Origin: CAYVQA01 sp045119035
Lineage (GTDB): Bacteria > Bacillota_I > Bacilli_A > ML615J-28 > CAG-313
Reading direction: 5' to 3'
DNA length: 9,697 bases
NCBI GenBank assembly: GCA_045119035.1
Contig: JBGVCU010000051.1
Span: forward strand, 1-9,697
Shown: positions 1 to 6,192 of the stretch, piece by piece
Numbering within the stretch: position 1 is the stretch's first letter
How the letters are laid out: every line of letters begins with the position of its first letter
Made by a program: the position numbers and the translations under genes
The notes under the pieces: generated by a model
Databases searched by the model: none
Told to the model about the DNA's origin: nothing
Seen by the model: the letters and a program-made list of their open reading frames with translations, nothing else

Positions 1-120
1 TACTGATTATAATGAAGTTGATAATACTGATTATAATGAAGTTGATAATACTGATTATAATGAAGTTGATAATACTGATTATAATGAAGTTGATAATACT
101 GATTATAATGAAGTTGATGA
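1..120 (+). repeat. 24-bp tandem repeat, five copies in coding sequence
   Basis: The unit starts TACTGATTATAATG and is 24 bp long. Copies at 1-24, 25-48, 49-72 and 73-96 are identical. The copy at 97-120 differs by one base (GATGA for GATAA), and a decayed half-unit follows at 121-132. Because 24 is a multiple of three, copy number can change without a frameshift and only lengthens the TDYNEVDN array. The array may extend beyond the left edge. Confidence 0.95.
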
Positions 121-577
121 TACTGAAGATAATTTGGACAATTCAAATGATGCAGATACCACTGAGACTGAAACTGCAATAGAAGTTTTAAAACCTGTTA
201 AAGTTGGTCAGGAACAAAGTATTCAAGCAGATTTACTAGACAATTATGCAAAGATTGACGATCTTGATAAAATTGAACTTAATATCAAAATTATTGATCC
301 TGAAACGAATGCAGAAACTGAATTAAAAACACCAAATATGCTAGATAAATTAGACAAGCCTTTAACTGTTAATGTGGTTGAACCTGAAGAAAAACCAAAG
401 CAGGAAATAGATATTGAAATTGCAAAGCCTGAAGAAACAAGTGTAGAGGTAAAGTCTTCTGATGATGTTAATTTAGAGATTAACGATGCTAATACATCAG
501 ATGATACTAAGGATGCATCAGAAGAAACAAATGCAGAAGAAATTTCAAATGACAACGGTCAACGACCCACCGCTTAA
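2..577 (+). CDS. Acidic repeat protein, 3' part only, ending inside the omega-RNA
   Basis: The frame is open from the left edge, so the true start lies outside the window; the TTG at 134 is only an internal codon. About 191 residues are visible. The first 40 are five copies of the octapeptide TDYNEVDN (last copy ends DD). The rest is rich in Asp, Glu, Lys, Thr and Val with no Cys, no membrane segment and no enzymatic motif, and is probably disordered. The final residues GQRPTA and the TAA stop are encoded by the 5' end of the omega-RNA, so the native C-terminus was probably replaced when the IscB element inserted. The tail resembles in composition the Lys/Glu/Val-rich tail of the gene at 4755. 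I do not recognise the family. It contains no helicase N-half or intein block A, so it is not the missing partner of the downstream split helicase. Confidence 0.75.
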   Translation, partial: TDYNEVDNTDYNEVDNTDYNEVDNTDYNEVDNTDYNEVDDTEDNLDNSNDADTTETETAIEVLKPVKVGQEQSIQADLLDNYAKIDDLDKIELNIKIIDPETNAETELKTPNMLDKLDKPLTVNVVEPEEKPKQEIDIEIAKPEETSVEVKSSDDVNLEINDANTSDDTKDASEETNAEEISNDNGQRPTA

Positions 578-873
578 AGCTACGCTTTTGAAGCGGGGGC
601 TTCACAGCCTGGTTGACTAGACTAAGTGCTTAGAGCACTACGTTATTTGAGAAATTGATATAGGTACCTACAGATGTATCGTCTAGTCTGTAGCTCTACG
701 GTAAGTGTTTAAACAGTTTTGATAGGGTAAGAAACAGTGATGCTTGCACATAAACCTCAAATAACATTGTCGAAGGCGACCTAACAGTTAGATATGTACT
801 GATTTACCATATAGAACATATCAAAGAACTTTTATTCATTAACTTTTATTTTGGAAAACTCTAAGTACTCAAC
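542..873 (+). ncRNA. IscB omega-RNA with 5' guide
   Basis: Family knowledge: IscB is guided by an omega-RNA encoded just upstream, with the guide at its 5' end. Seen here: GTCAAC (558-563) pairs with GTTGAC (612-617) around an inner hairpin, CCACCGCTT (567-575) with AAGCGGGGG (591-599, one mismatch). TAGAC (618-622) pairs with GTCTA (681-685). AGTGCT/AGCACT (625-639) is a perfect hairpin. A long-range helix joins 642-651 (GTTATTTGAG) to 756-765 (CTCAAATAAC). Further hairpins are GTCG/CGAC (769-780), CTAA/TTAG (781-791) and GATATGT/ACATATC (791-822). The putative guide is the 16 nt before the scaffold, 542-557 (ATTTCAAATGACAACG), which belongs to the interrupted upstream gene. The exact 5' and 3' ends are inferred. 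Confidence 0.8.
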
Positions 874-2147
874 ATGGTATATGTACTAGACATAAATGGA
901 AATCCACTAATGCCTACAACTAGGTATGGCCACGTTAGACGTTTATTACGTGATGGCAAGGCTAAGGTTGTAAGCACTAGTCCATTTACCATTCAACTTA
1001 CCTATGAGAATACAAAGATAACCCAAGATATCAATTTAGGAGTAGACGCTGGCTCTAAGATAATAGGTCTTAGTGCAACTACCAAAGACAAAGTACTATA
1101 TGAAGCTCAAGTAGAATTAAGAAACGATATTGTTGATTTAATCTCAACTAAAAGAGAGACTAGACGTTCAAGACGTAACCGTAAGACCAGATATAGAGCA
1201 CCACGCTTTGATAACAGAAGAAGAGCTGAGGGCTATTCAGCCCCATCAGTTAAGCAAAAGGTAGATAGTCATCTTCAAGTTGTAGCTAATATCCATAAGA
1301 TATTACCTATTGCCAAAATCATAGTTGAAGTTGCCTTCTTTGATATGCAGAAGATTAAAAATCCTAATATTAAAGGTACTGAATATCAGCAAGGTGAGCA
1401 ATTAGACTTTTGGAATGTAAGAGAGTATGTACTCTTTAGAGATAACCATACTTGTCAATGTTGCAAAGGTAAGCGTAAAGATGACATTTTAAATGTGCAT
1501 CACCTTGAATCAAGAAAGACTGGTGGTAACGCTCCAAATAACCTCATCTGTCTATGTGAGACTTGCCATAGATTATTACATCAAGGCTTAATTAAACTAC
1601 CTAGCACAATTAAGCGCGGTACCATCCTAAAAGATGCTACCTTCATGGGTATTATGAGATGGCACTTCTACAATGAGTTAAAGAAGACTTACAAAAATGT
1701 CTCTTTAACCTATGGCTACATTACTAAGCATACAAGAATAACTAACAACTTACCTAAAGACCATCACATTGATGCTAGATGTATTAGTGGTAACCCATTA
1801 GCAAAATCTGATGGTACTTACTACTACCAAAAGAAGGTACGTTGTCATAACAGACAAATTCATAAGTTTAATATCATTAAAGGTGGTATTAGAAAACTAA
1901 ACCAAGCCCCTTATGAGGTTAAAGGGTTTAGATTATTTGATAAGGTCTTATATCAAGGCAAAGTTTACTTTGTCTTTGGTAGAAGACAATCAGGTTACTT
2001 TGATATCAGAGATTTATCTGGTAACAAAGTTAACAAAGGGAGCATTAGCTTTAAGAAACTAAAACTCTTAGAGCGTGCTAAACATTATTTAGTAGAACGG
2101 AGGACGGCAATTCCTCCACGACCTACAGAGGTCGTGGTCTCCTTGCC
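558..2147 (+). mobile_element. IscB element (ISC/IS200-IS605-like, no tnpA)
   Basis: The left end is taken at the start of the omega-RNA scaffold (GGTCAACGACCCACC). The right end is just after the hairpin at 2116-2137 and the sequence TCTCCTTGCC, which also encodes the IscB C-terminus, as is usual for this family. No transposase gene is present, so the element cannot move alone by Y1-transposase chemistry; it could use a host enzyme in trans or spread by nuclease-driven homing. The boundaries are inferred from family features and could be off by a few bases. With these boundaries its length is 1590 bp. Confidence 0.7.
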
Positions 2148-2151
2148 TTAA
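874..2151 (+). CDS. iscB: IscB RNA-guided DNA endonuclease (RuvC + HNH)
   Basis: The 425-residue protein has the complete IscB architecture: PLMP motif (11-14), RuvC-I with Asp58 in GVDAGS, an Arg-rich bridge helix (about 93-116), RuvC-II with Glu152 in VEVAFF, and an HNH domain. The HNH has zinc pairs Cys194/Cys197 and Cys228/Cys231, and HH at 209-210. RuvC-III carries DHHIDA (296-301), and a C-terminal target-interaction region ends in the family-typical ERRTAIPPRP. No catalytic residue appears missing, so an active omega-RNA-guided double-strand nuclease, ancestor-like to Cas9, is predicted. The ATG at 874 fits the conserved start (VYVLD-NG-PLMP). The last residues are encoded by the element's terminal hairpin. 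The stop lies 4 bases before the ATG of the split-intein helicase gene, so the two may be translationally coupled. The omega-RNA directly precedes it. Confidence 0.95.
   Translation: MVYVLDINGNPLMPTTRYGHVRRLLRDGKAKVVSTSPFTIQLTYENTKITQDINLGVDAGSKIIGLSATTKDKVLYEAQVELRNDIVDLISTKRETRRSRRNRKTRYRAPRFDNRRRAEGYSAPSVKQKVDSHLQVVANIHKILPIAKIIVEVAFFDMQKIKNPNIKGTEYQQGEQLDFWNVREYVLFRDNHTCQCCKGKRKDDILNVHHLESRKTGGNAPNNLICLCETCHRLLHQGLIKLPSTIKRGTILKDATFMGIMRWHFYNELKKTYKNVSLTYGYITKHTRITNNLPKDHHIDARCISGNPLAKSDGTYYYQKKVRCHNRQIHKFNIIKGGIRKLNQAPYEVKGFRLFDKVLYQGKVYFVFGRRQSGYFDIRDLSGNKVNKGSISFKKLKLLERAKHYLVERRTAIPPRPTEVVVSLP
2116..2137 (+). repeat. Right-end hairpin of the IscB element
   Basis: CCACGACCT (2116-2124) pairs perfectly with AGGTCGTGG (2129-2137) around the loop ACAG. 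It sits in the last codons of iscB and is followed by TCTCCTTGCC, the usual right-end context in ISC elements. Such hairpins are recognised by Y1 transposases in the IS200/IS605 superfamily. Confidence 0.8.
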
Positions 2152-2155
2152 TAAG

Positions 2156-2500
2156 ATGAAACTAACTTATAAGGAAATTCATCAATTACTGGATAAAGGA
2201 ATTGATATGTATGTTGATACTCCTTCAGGTAAAAAGAAAATTTTAAATAAATTTTCAAAAATATCGGAAGGGTATCTTATTAAATACGACGATGGAACTG
2301 AAACTAATTGTTCAGTTGCACATAATATGATTTTTAACGATCAATTAAAAGGTGCAACTGAAATTAAAATTGGCGATATTGATTACAATTCACATAAAAA
2401 AGTTATTTCAAAAACTAAACTTCCAAAACAGGAATATTTAGATTTTGAAATTGATGATGCAAATGGATTGTATATTCAAAATGGTATCATTCATCACAAC
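2156..2500 (+). other. IntC of an atypically split intein (115 residues)
   Basis: The C-terminal splice junction is explicit: block F/G LYIQNGIIHHN (105-115), penultimate His114, terminal Asn115, then Ser116 as +1 nucleophile in SGKS. Unlike canonical IntC pieces of about 35-40 residues, this one also holds block B (DDGTETNCSVAHNMIF, His56) and the strand region before it (IDMYVDTPSGKKKI). The break must therefore lie between blocks A and B, leaving an IntN of only about 20-30 residues. This matches the atypical split site known from AceL-TerL and VidaL inteins, the latter found in T4-like helicase genes. No block A partner occurs in the window. Confidence 0.85.
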
Positions 2501-3622
2501 TCAGGTAAATCACTAGTTATTTCTATTATTATAGAATATTTTAGAAAACATAATTTAAAAGGTGTTCTTTGTGTTCCAAACATCAATTTATTAACACAGT
2601 TCAAATCAGATATTGAGTCGTACAATTTAAAAGAACTTAGTGATGAAATTGAGTTGCACGGAGATGGCAATAAATCAACATTTACTAAAACATTAACTAT
2701 TTCAACGTGGCAAAGTTTATGTGAAACTAATAATACTGATAATTTTGATTTTATCATTTGTGATGAAACACATCGCTTTAGTTCTGATATTACAAGTGAT
2801 ATTATTCGCAAAGCCGTACATACCAAAATTAAATTAGGATTTACAGGAACATTACCCGAAAATCCAGTTGATAAAATGACTTTAGTAGGACTATTTGGTC
2901 CTCCAAGTACGGTAATTACTGCTAAGGAACTAATTAATAGAAAACTAGCATGCCCCGTTAAAATCAAAGCATTAATGTTTAAATATAATAATGAAGATAT
3001 TACTAAATTTAATTATTTAAAAACATATCAAGAACAACTAGAATTCGTTATTGAGCATCAGGAAAGAAATGATAAAATTGTAAAATTAGCAAGCGGAATT
3101 TCAACAAAAAATAAAAATTGCTTAGTTTTATACCAAAGAACTAAACATGGCAAACAGTTGTTTATTGATATAATGAAAGAATTGTATCCTAATGTAGAAG
3201 TTACAGAGAAAGATATAGTTGGTAAGAAATCATTAGAATTTCAAAAGCAATACAACGTCTATTTTGTAAATGGTGAACAGAGTTCAAAAATAAGAGAAGA
3301 AGCAAGAAAAATCTTAAATGATATACCAAATGCAATTCTAGTATCAAATTATCAAATTTTAAGCACTGGAATTAACATCAAAGCATTGCAATATATGATT
3401 TTTGCAAGTCCAATGAAATCATTCACAACTGTTTCACAGTCAGTCGGTAGATTGATGAGATTACACGAAAATAAAACTGAGTCCGTTGTTTTTGATATTG
3501 TTGATGATTTTGGAATCAGAAAACCGAATGGAATATTTGTAAAACAATTTAAACACAGGGTAGAAAGTTCTTATAAACCTGAAGAATTTCAAACTGAAGT
3601 ATTAAATGTGAAATTAATTTGA
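2156..3622 (+). CDS. uvsW: Split UvsW-type helicase, C-terminal half fused to an intein C-half
   Basis: Residues 1-115 are an intein C-terminal fragment (see separate entry). Residue 116 is the +1 extein Ser and starts SGKS, the end of a Walker A motif. The rest is an SF2 helicase of the T4 UvsW type: motif Ia VPNINLLTQF (140-149), motif II DETH (203-206), motif III-like GFTGT (228-232), motif V STGIN (403-407) and motif VI QSVGRLMR (428-435). T4 UvsW unwinds branched DNA and R-loops in recombination and origin control. The N-domain and the first part of Walker A are absent, so activity requires a trans-spliced N-half encoded outside the window. No Shine-Dalgarno site is seen before the ATG; the preceding bases are the end of the IscB element, so the native leader may have been displaced or translation may be coupled to iscB. 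The stop is TGA. Confidence 0.9.
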   Translation: MKLTYKEIHQLLDKGIDMYVDTPSGKKKILNKFSKISEGYLIKYDDGTETNCSVAHNMIFNDQLKGATEIKIGDIDYNSHKKVISKTKLPKQEYLDFEIDDANGLYIQNGIIHHNSGKSLVISIIIEYFRKHNLKGVLCVPNINLLTQFKSDIESYNLKELSDEIELHGDGNKSTFTKTLTISTWQSLCETNNTDNFDFIICDETHRFSSDITSDIIRKAVHTKIKLGFTGTLPENPVDKMTLVGLFGPPSTVITAKELINRKLACPVKIKALMFKYNNEDITKFNYLKTYQEQLEFVIEHQERNDKIVKLASGISTKNKNCLVLYQRTKHGKQLFIDIMKELYPNVEVTEKDIVGKKSLEFQKQYNVYFVNGEQSSKIREEARKILNDIPNAILVSNYQILSTGINIKALQYMIFASPMKSFTTVSQSVGRLMRLHENKTESVVFDIVDDFGIRKPNGIFVKQFKHRVESSYKPEEFQTEVLNVKLI

Positions 3623-3660
3623 TTATCAACGAAGTTATTGTTAACAAAAAAATTGTTTCA

Positions 3661-3668
3661 TATAAATA
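3661..3668 (+). promoter_or_regulatory. T4-type late promoter TATAAATA
   Basis: An exact match to the T4 late-promoter octamer lies 33 bp upstream of the ATG at 3694 and just after the helicase stop. It marks the following gene as a late one and supports 3694, rather than the upstream TTG at 3619, as the start. T4-like late promoters are read by host polymerase with gp55/gp33 and the sliding clamp. Confidence 0.65.
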
Positions 3669-3693
3669 CTATACAATTACAACGAGAAAAAAA

Positions 3694-4608
3694 ATGAATT
3701 TTACTGATTATTTAAACGAAGGATACTCCAAAGAGCTTTCTAAGCAATTGAAAGCATACGGATTAGCTAAGGAAGTTGGCGATTGGTTAGCTGATAATGG
3801 TGTTTCAGTTAATGACGCTAAAACAAGAACAGATTTAGATGAGATTATTGATAATAAGCCACTTGGAATCACAAGTGCAATTAAGGAAATTAAAAATAGC
3901 TATTTAAGCAATTTTAATGGTGGTTATTTAATTTTTGTTCACGATACCAAAGGTGTAACTCTAATTAGAACTGTTAAACCTGGATTTAGAGATGTAAACA
4001 TAAGCAGAGATAGTCGTACTGAATTTGGCGATACTGACGGTAAAATTATATCAGTATATGCAATTGAAGCTAGTAGAGAAGATTTTCGCAGATATAACGG
4101 TAGCGCAACAAAACAGAAGCAACGTACAAGAAGTGATAGACAGTCTGGTGAAGATAGTATTGAGACAATGAAAAAACGTCGTGACTATACTATTAAAAAG
4201 CGTGATAAGTTAAACAATGCACTTGAAAATAAAACAATTAAGAAAATATACAACATACTAACAGGTGTTGGATTCAAAATTGAACGAGCCAGTGAACTTC
4301 CAATTTTAATCAGACAGGATGATGTATTTTATTTATCTGACGTAAAGTTGAATATTGATTCAAATGTAGGTCCTGATATTCGTTTATATATCGATGGTGG
4401 CTGGAAATCTATCTCTAACACTAAGCTGGATACTAAGGTTGAAGCTAAGGTTGAAATTAACGTAAGTTCAAGCAGATATGATTATAATGCAAATGCTCAG
4501 GATAACATTACACGTGAATATTATGCACTTGCTAATATTTCTGACGCAATTTCAAAGGTAAGTGAAATCATAAAGAATTCTACTTATAATGATTTATTAG
4601 TCGATTAA
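3694..4608 (+). CDS. Putative internal head (capsid-targeted) protein
   Basis: The 304-residue protein starts MNFTDYLNEGYSKEL. The first nine residues mimic the capsid-targeting sequence of T4 internal proteins (for example IPIII, MKTYQEFIAE...) and end in LNE, which fits the (L/I)-x-E cleavage rule of the T4 prohead protease gp21. I infer that the protein is packaged in the prohead and trimmed after Glu9. The body is hydrophilic, with a Lys/Arg-rich stretch (about 145-185) and no recognised enzyme motif, signal peptide or membrane helix. The frame is open from a TTG at 3619 overlapping the helicase stop, but ATG 3694 is preferred because of the late promoter at 3661 and the targeting peptide. 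A stem-loop follows. The body's function is unknown to me. Confidence 0.75.
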   Translation: MNFTDYLNEGYSKELSKQLKAYGLAKEVGDWLADNGVSVNDAKTRTDLDEIIDNKPLGITSAIKEIKNSYLSNFNGGYLIFVHDTKGVTLIRTVKPGFRDVNISRDSRTEFGDTDGKIISVYAIEASREDFRRYNGSATKQKQRTRSDRQSGEDSIETMKKRRDYTIKKRDKLNNALENKTIKKIYNILTGVGFKIERASELPILIRQDDVFYLSDVKLNIDSNVGPDIRLYIDGGWKSISNTKLDTKVEAKVEINVSSSRYDYNANAQDNITREYYALANISDAISKVSEIIKNSTYNDLLVD

Positions 4609-4633
4609 ATCGTCTATAACACTATTTAAACGC
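4607..4633 (+). repeat. 27-bp repeat, copy 1
   Basis: The 27 bases (core ATCGTCTATAACACTATTTA) are identical to 9273-9299 and similar to the inverted arm at 9359-9392. The copy overlaps the stop codon of the preceding gene and runs into the stem-loop at 4628. The TATAAC/TATAAT core, kept in all copies, could be a promoter element. Confidence 0.9.
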
Positions 4634-4661
4634 CCTAAGTAATCTTAATCCATGGGCGTTT
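4628..4661 (+). terminator. Stem-loop after the internal head protein gene
   Basis: AAACGCCC (4628-4635) pairs with GGGCGTTT (4654-4661) across an 18-base loop. The U tract is only TTTA, so intrinsic termination is possible but weak; it may instead be an RNA stability or processing hairpin. Its loop and right arm recur, inverted, near 9294-9320. Confidence 0.5.
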
Positions 4662-4669
4662 ATGTGAAC

Positions 4670-4711
4670 CCAACAGATAAAAATATGAGCCTTTAGACTC
4701 ATATATACAGA
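4670..4711 (+). repeat. 42-nt repeat with conserved hairpin, copy 1
   Basis: It matches the minus-strand copy at 7957-7916 at 38 of 42 positions. It starts CCAACAGATAAAAATATGA and ends CATATATACAGA. ATATGAG (4683-4689) pairs with CTCATAT (4698-4704). Compared with the other copy one stem pair is G-C here and A-T there, a compensatory change. It contains a four-codon micro-frame, ATG AGC CTT TAG. Read on the other strand it looks like a hairpin plus TTTTT terminator, but no minus-strand gene lies upstream to terminate. Confidence 0.85.
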
Positions 4712-4716
4712 TTATA

Positions 4717-4724
4717 TATAAATA
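4717..4724 (+). promoter_or_regulatory. T4-type late promoter TATAAATA
   Basis: Second exact match to the late-promoter octamer, 38 bp before the ATG at 4755. It probably drives the 4755 and 5228 genes together, since no exact octamer lies before 5228. Confidence 0.65.
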
Positions 4725-4754
4725 AAGTATATCTACATTTAAAAAGGTAATTTT

Positions 4755-5132
4755 ATGAGAGTTATTAAAGATAAATCAGAAGCAAAAAATGGATTGTATA
4801 AAGTAATTAAACCATTTTATACTTCCGAAGGTTTATTAAAAGTAGGAACATTATTAGATGGTCCTATTGATGAGTGTTTAAGACATCGTTTAGTGGTAGC
4901 AGTTGCGGATTTAAAAGCAAATGCATCAGTTGCTGCACAGAATGTTAAAACTTCAACTACTATTGTTAAGAAGACAGAACCTGTAAAAGTTGAGGTTAAA
5001 GAAAAGGATACTAAGACTGATACAGTAGTTATTGAAAAAGCTGAGAAATCAGAAATTAATGTTGTAAAAGATGACAAAAACACAAACAAAGTAGTTATTG
5101 AAACCGCTAAGAAAGAAACAAACGTTAAGTAA
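4755..5132 (+). CDS. Hypothetical late protein with Lys/Glu/Val-rich tail
   Basis: The 125-residue protein starts at an ATG preceded by the Shine-Dalgarno-like AAAAAGG. Residues 1-55 look folded (GLYKVIKPFYTSEGLLKVG), possibly a small beta-barrel. From about residue 65 on, the chain is a charged, repetitive tail of Lys, Glu, Val and Thr (for example EPVKVEVKEKDTK), probably disordered. No Cys pair, membrane helix or catalytic motif is visible apart from a single Cys in DECLRHR. The TATAAATA late promoter upstream suggests a virion or assembly role; this is inference. The family is not recognised. Confidence 0.8.
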   Translation: MRVIKDKSEAKNGLYKVIKPFYTSEGLLKVGTLLDGPIDECLRHRLVVAVADLKANASVAAQNVKTSTTIVKKTEPVKVEVKEKDTKTDTVVIEKAEKSEINVVKDDKNTNKVVIETAKKETNVK

Positions 5133-5227
5133 TTTAAAAAGACTAAGAGAGTTACACGAAGCTAACAATACTGTTAGATTAAACATTGTACGTAGTAACA
5201 ACTTTTGTATAAAATCAACGGATAAAA

Positions 5228-5932
5228 ATGAAAACAATAAAAATTGATTCTTTAAAACTTTATAAAAATAAATTAGAAACTTATATTCCGGATCTTCTTG
5301 AAACTGCTACAGAATCTGACATTGATGGTTTAATGCAAGATTTGCATCAGTACAAGATTTGCATTTTTCCAAAGACATTTTCATATGGCCACACTAATGC
5401 AATGTGCCGTTTGAATATTCATAGAAAGACTGGTAAAGCAACAATCACAGCATTAAAAAGTAAATTGAATACTGATTGCACAGCAGTTTTTGACGATAAG
5501 TACACTTTACATTTTTATACTCCGTCAAGACTTTGGAATGGTCAATTCGCTCCTAACGGCTATTTGTATCCTTCGGGAAGTTTCAATTATACAGAGTACT
5601 CTGTTGAATCTGTTTTAGAAGGTGTAGGACAGTGTTTAGGTGGTGAAGGTAGTCCAAATAAGTATTATATGGAAATGGAAATTTCCAGTTTAGATCGAAT
5701 TGAATTTTTCCCATCTTGGAACGCGTATGGTTGGTTTTCAGAACACTTTGGTTCAAGATACTCTACTGCTGTAACAGTTGATGTTGAATGTGATGGAGAA
5801 AAAGTGTTCTCAGGAACTATTTCTGATTTGAAAATTTATGACAGAGTTAAAATTGTATTTGACTCTTTCAATAAAGTTCATCTAGAAAAATTCAACGTTG
5901 GAACTGCTTCAGCTTTCGAGGACTATTACTAA
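5228..5932 (+). CDS. Hypothetical protein, 234 residues
   Basis: It starts MKTIKIDSLKLYKNK and ends FEDYY. It is a soluble-looking protein rich in Tyr, Phe and Gly, with a central segment (about 100-155) including GYLYPSGSFNYTEYS and GQCLGGEGSPNKYY, and no signal peptide or membrane segment. I do not recognise the family. The leader is CAACGGATAAAAATG, the same block found in the two 42-nt repeats. A near-match to the late octamer, TATAAAAT (5208-5215), lies too close to the ATG to be a convincing late promoter. The gene probably shares a transcript with the 4755 gene 95 bases upstream, and ends at the convergent terminator at 5939. The spacer to the upstream gene holds a small hairpin, CTAACA/TGTTAG (5162-5177). 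Confidence 0.8.
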   Translation: MKTIKIDSLKLYKNKLETYIPDLLETATESDIDGLMQDLHQYKICIFPKTFSYGHTNAMCRLNIHRKTGKATITALKSKLNTDCTAVFDDKYTLHFYTPSRLWNGQFAPNGYLYPSGSFNYTEYSVESVLEGVGQCLGGEGSPNKYYMEMEISSLDRIEFFPSWNAYGWFSEHFGSRYSTAVTVDVECDGEKVFSGTISDLKIYDRVKIVFDSFNKVHLEKFNVGTASAFEDYY

Positions 5933-5938
5933 AACAGA

Positions 5939-5970
5939 AAAACGGATTGAAAAGTTCTTCAATCCGTTTT
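5939..5970. terminator. Bidirectional intrinsic terminator between convergent genes
   Basis: AAAACGGATTGAA (5939-5951) pairs perfectly over 13 bp with TTCAATCCGTTTT (5958-5970), with a six-base loop. Both strands end in a T run. It separates the + gene ending at 5932 from the - gene ending at 5987. Confidence 0.9.
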
Positions 5971-5986
5971 AAATACACTTTATAAA

Positions 5987-6109
5987 CTAAGCGAACAAGT
6001 TCATAATCTCTTCTTCAGTTGCGTAAACAAACTGTGAAGCAATCCACTGCTTTAAAAGTTCGTCGTACTTCTTAAAAGCGTTTAAATCAATAATCTTAAC
6101 TTTTTCCAT
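5987..6109 (-). CDS. Small protein, 40 residues
   Basis: The ATG at 6109 is preceded by a strong Shine-Dalgarno site (AGAGG, seven bases upstream), and the frame ends with TAG. The peptide begins MEKVKIIDLNAFKKYDELL and ends ATEEEIMNLFA. The block IDLNAFKKYDELLKQWI resembles a short helical segment common in phage structural proteins, and the ATEEEI-x-LF ending is also common in phage proteins; both are from memory, not a search. It lies downstream of the tRNA on the same strand. Just upstream, a 15-codon open stretch ending FKTVSGEVTA then TAA (6126-6170) looks like the last codons of a lost or truncated gene. No function can be given. Confidence 0.75.
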   Translation of the reverse strand: MEKVKIIDLNAFKKYDELLKQWIASQFVYATEEEIMNLFA

Positions 6110-6161
6110 ACTTAACCTCTAAAGTTACGCAGTTACTTCTCCAGAAACTGTTTTAAATTTC

Positions 6162-6179
6162 AGGTCAATAGCAGTTCAC
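6162..6179 (+). repeat. 18-bp inverted repeat, left copy (half of the TnpB right end)
   Basis: AGGTCAATAGCAGTTCAC is the perfect reverse complement of 6427-6444, the distal half of the TnpB right-end hairpin plus the end GCAGTTCAC. The pair encloses the 23-residue gene, the promoter and the tRNA (283 bp including repeats). This copy lacks the other hairpin arm. Confidence 0.85.
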
Positions 6180-6192
6180 TTGTTGAAAGTTT

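Noticed and set aside
1..120. CRISPR array
   Set aside because: The 24-bp units are contiguous with no spacers and are in-frame coding repeats.
244..555. Minus-strand frame opposite the acidic gene
   Set aside because: Ser/Val-rich mirror of a Glu/Asp/Thr-rich coding strand; no start signal.
134..577. The acidic gene as the missing helicase N-half with IntN
   Set aside because: It has no Cys, no block A and no UvsW N-domain or Walker A start.
2494..2967. Minus-strand frame opposite the helicase
   Set aside because: The plus strand encodes clear helicase motifs; the opposite frame has no recognisable motif.
3619..3693. 25-codon N-terminal extension of the internal head protein from a TTG
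   Set aside because: The late promoter at 3661 lies inside it, and the capsid-targeting peptide must be N-terminal, so ATG 3694 is preferred.
4817..5237. Minus-strand frames opposite the 4755 gene
   Set aside because: Hydrophobic Ser/Phe/Val-rich shadows of a Lys/Glu-rich coding strand.
5098..5247. A 49-codon frame starting TTG that bridges the genes at 4755 and 5228 (contains KRLRELHEANNTVRLNIVRS)
   Set aside because: It overlaps both neighbours, has no ATG and no ribosome-binding site. Its similarity to the two 42-nt repeats is limited to the shared leader block and is better explained at the DNA level.
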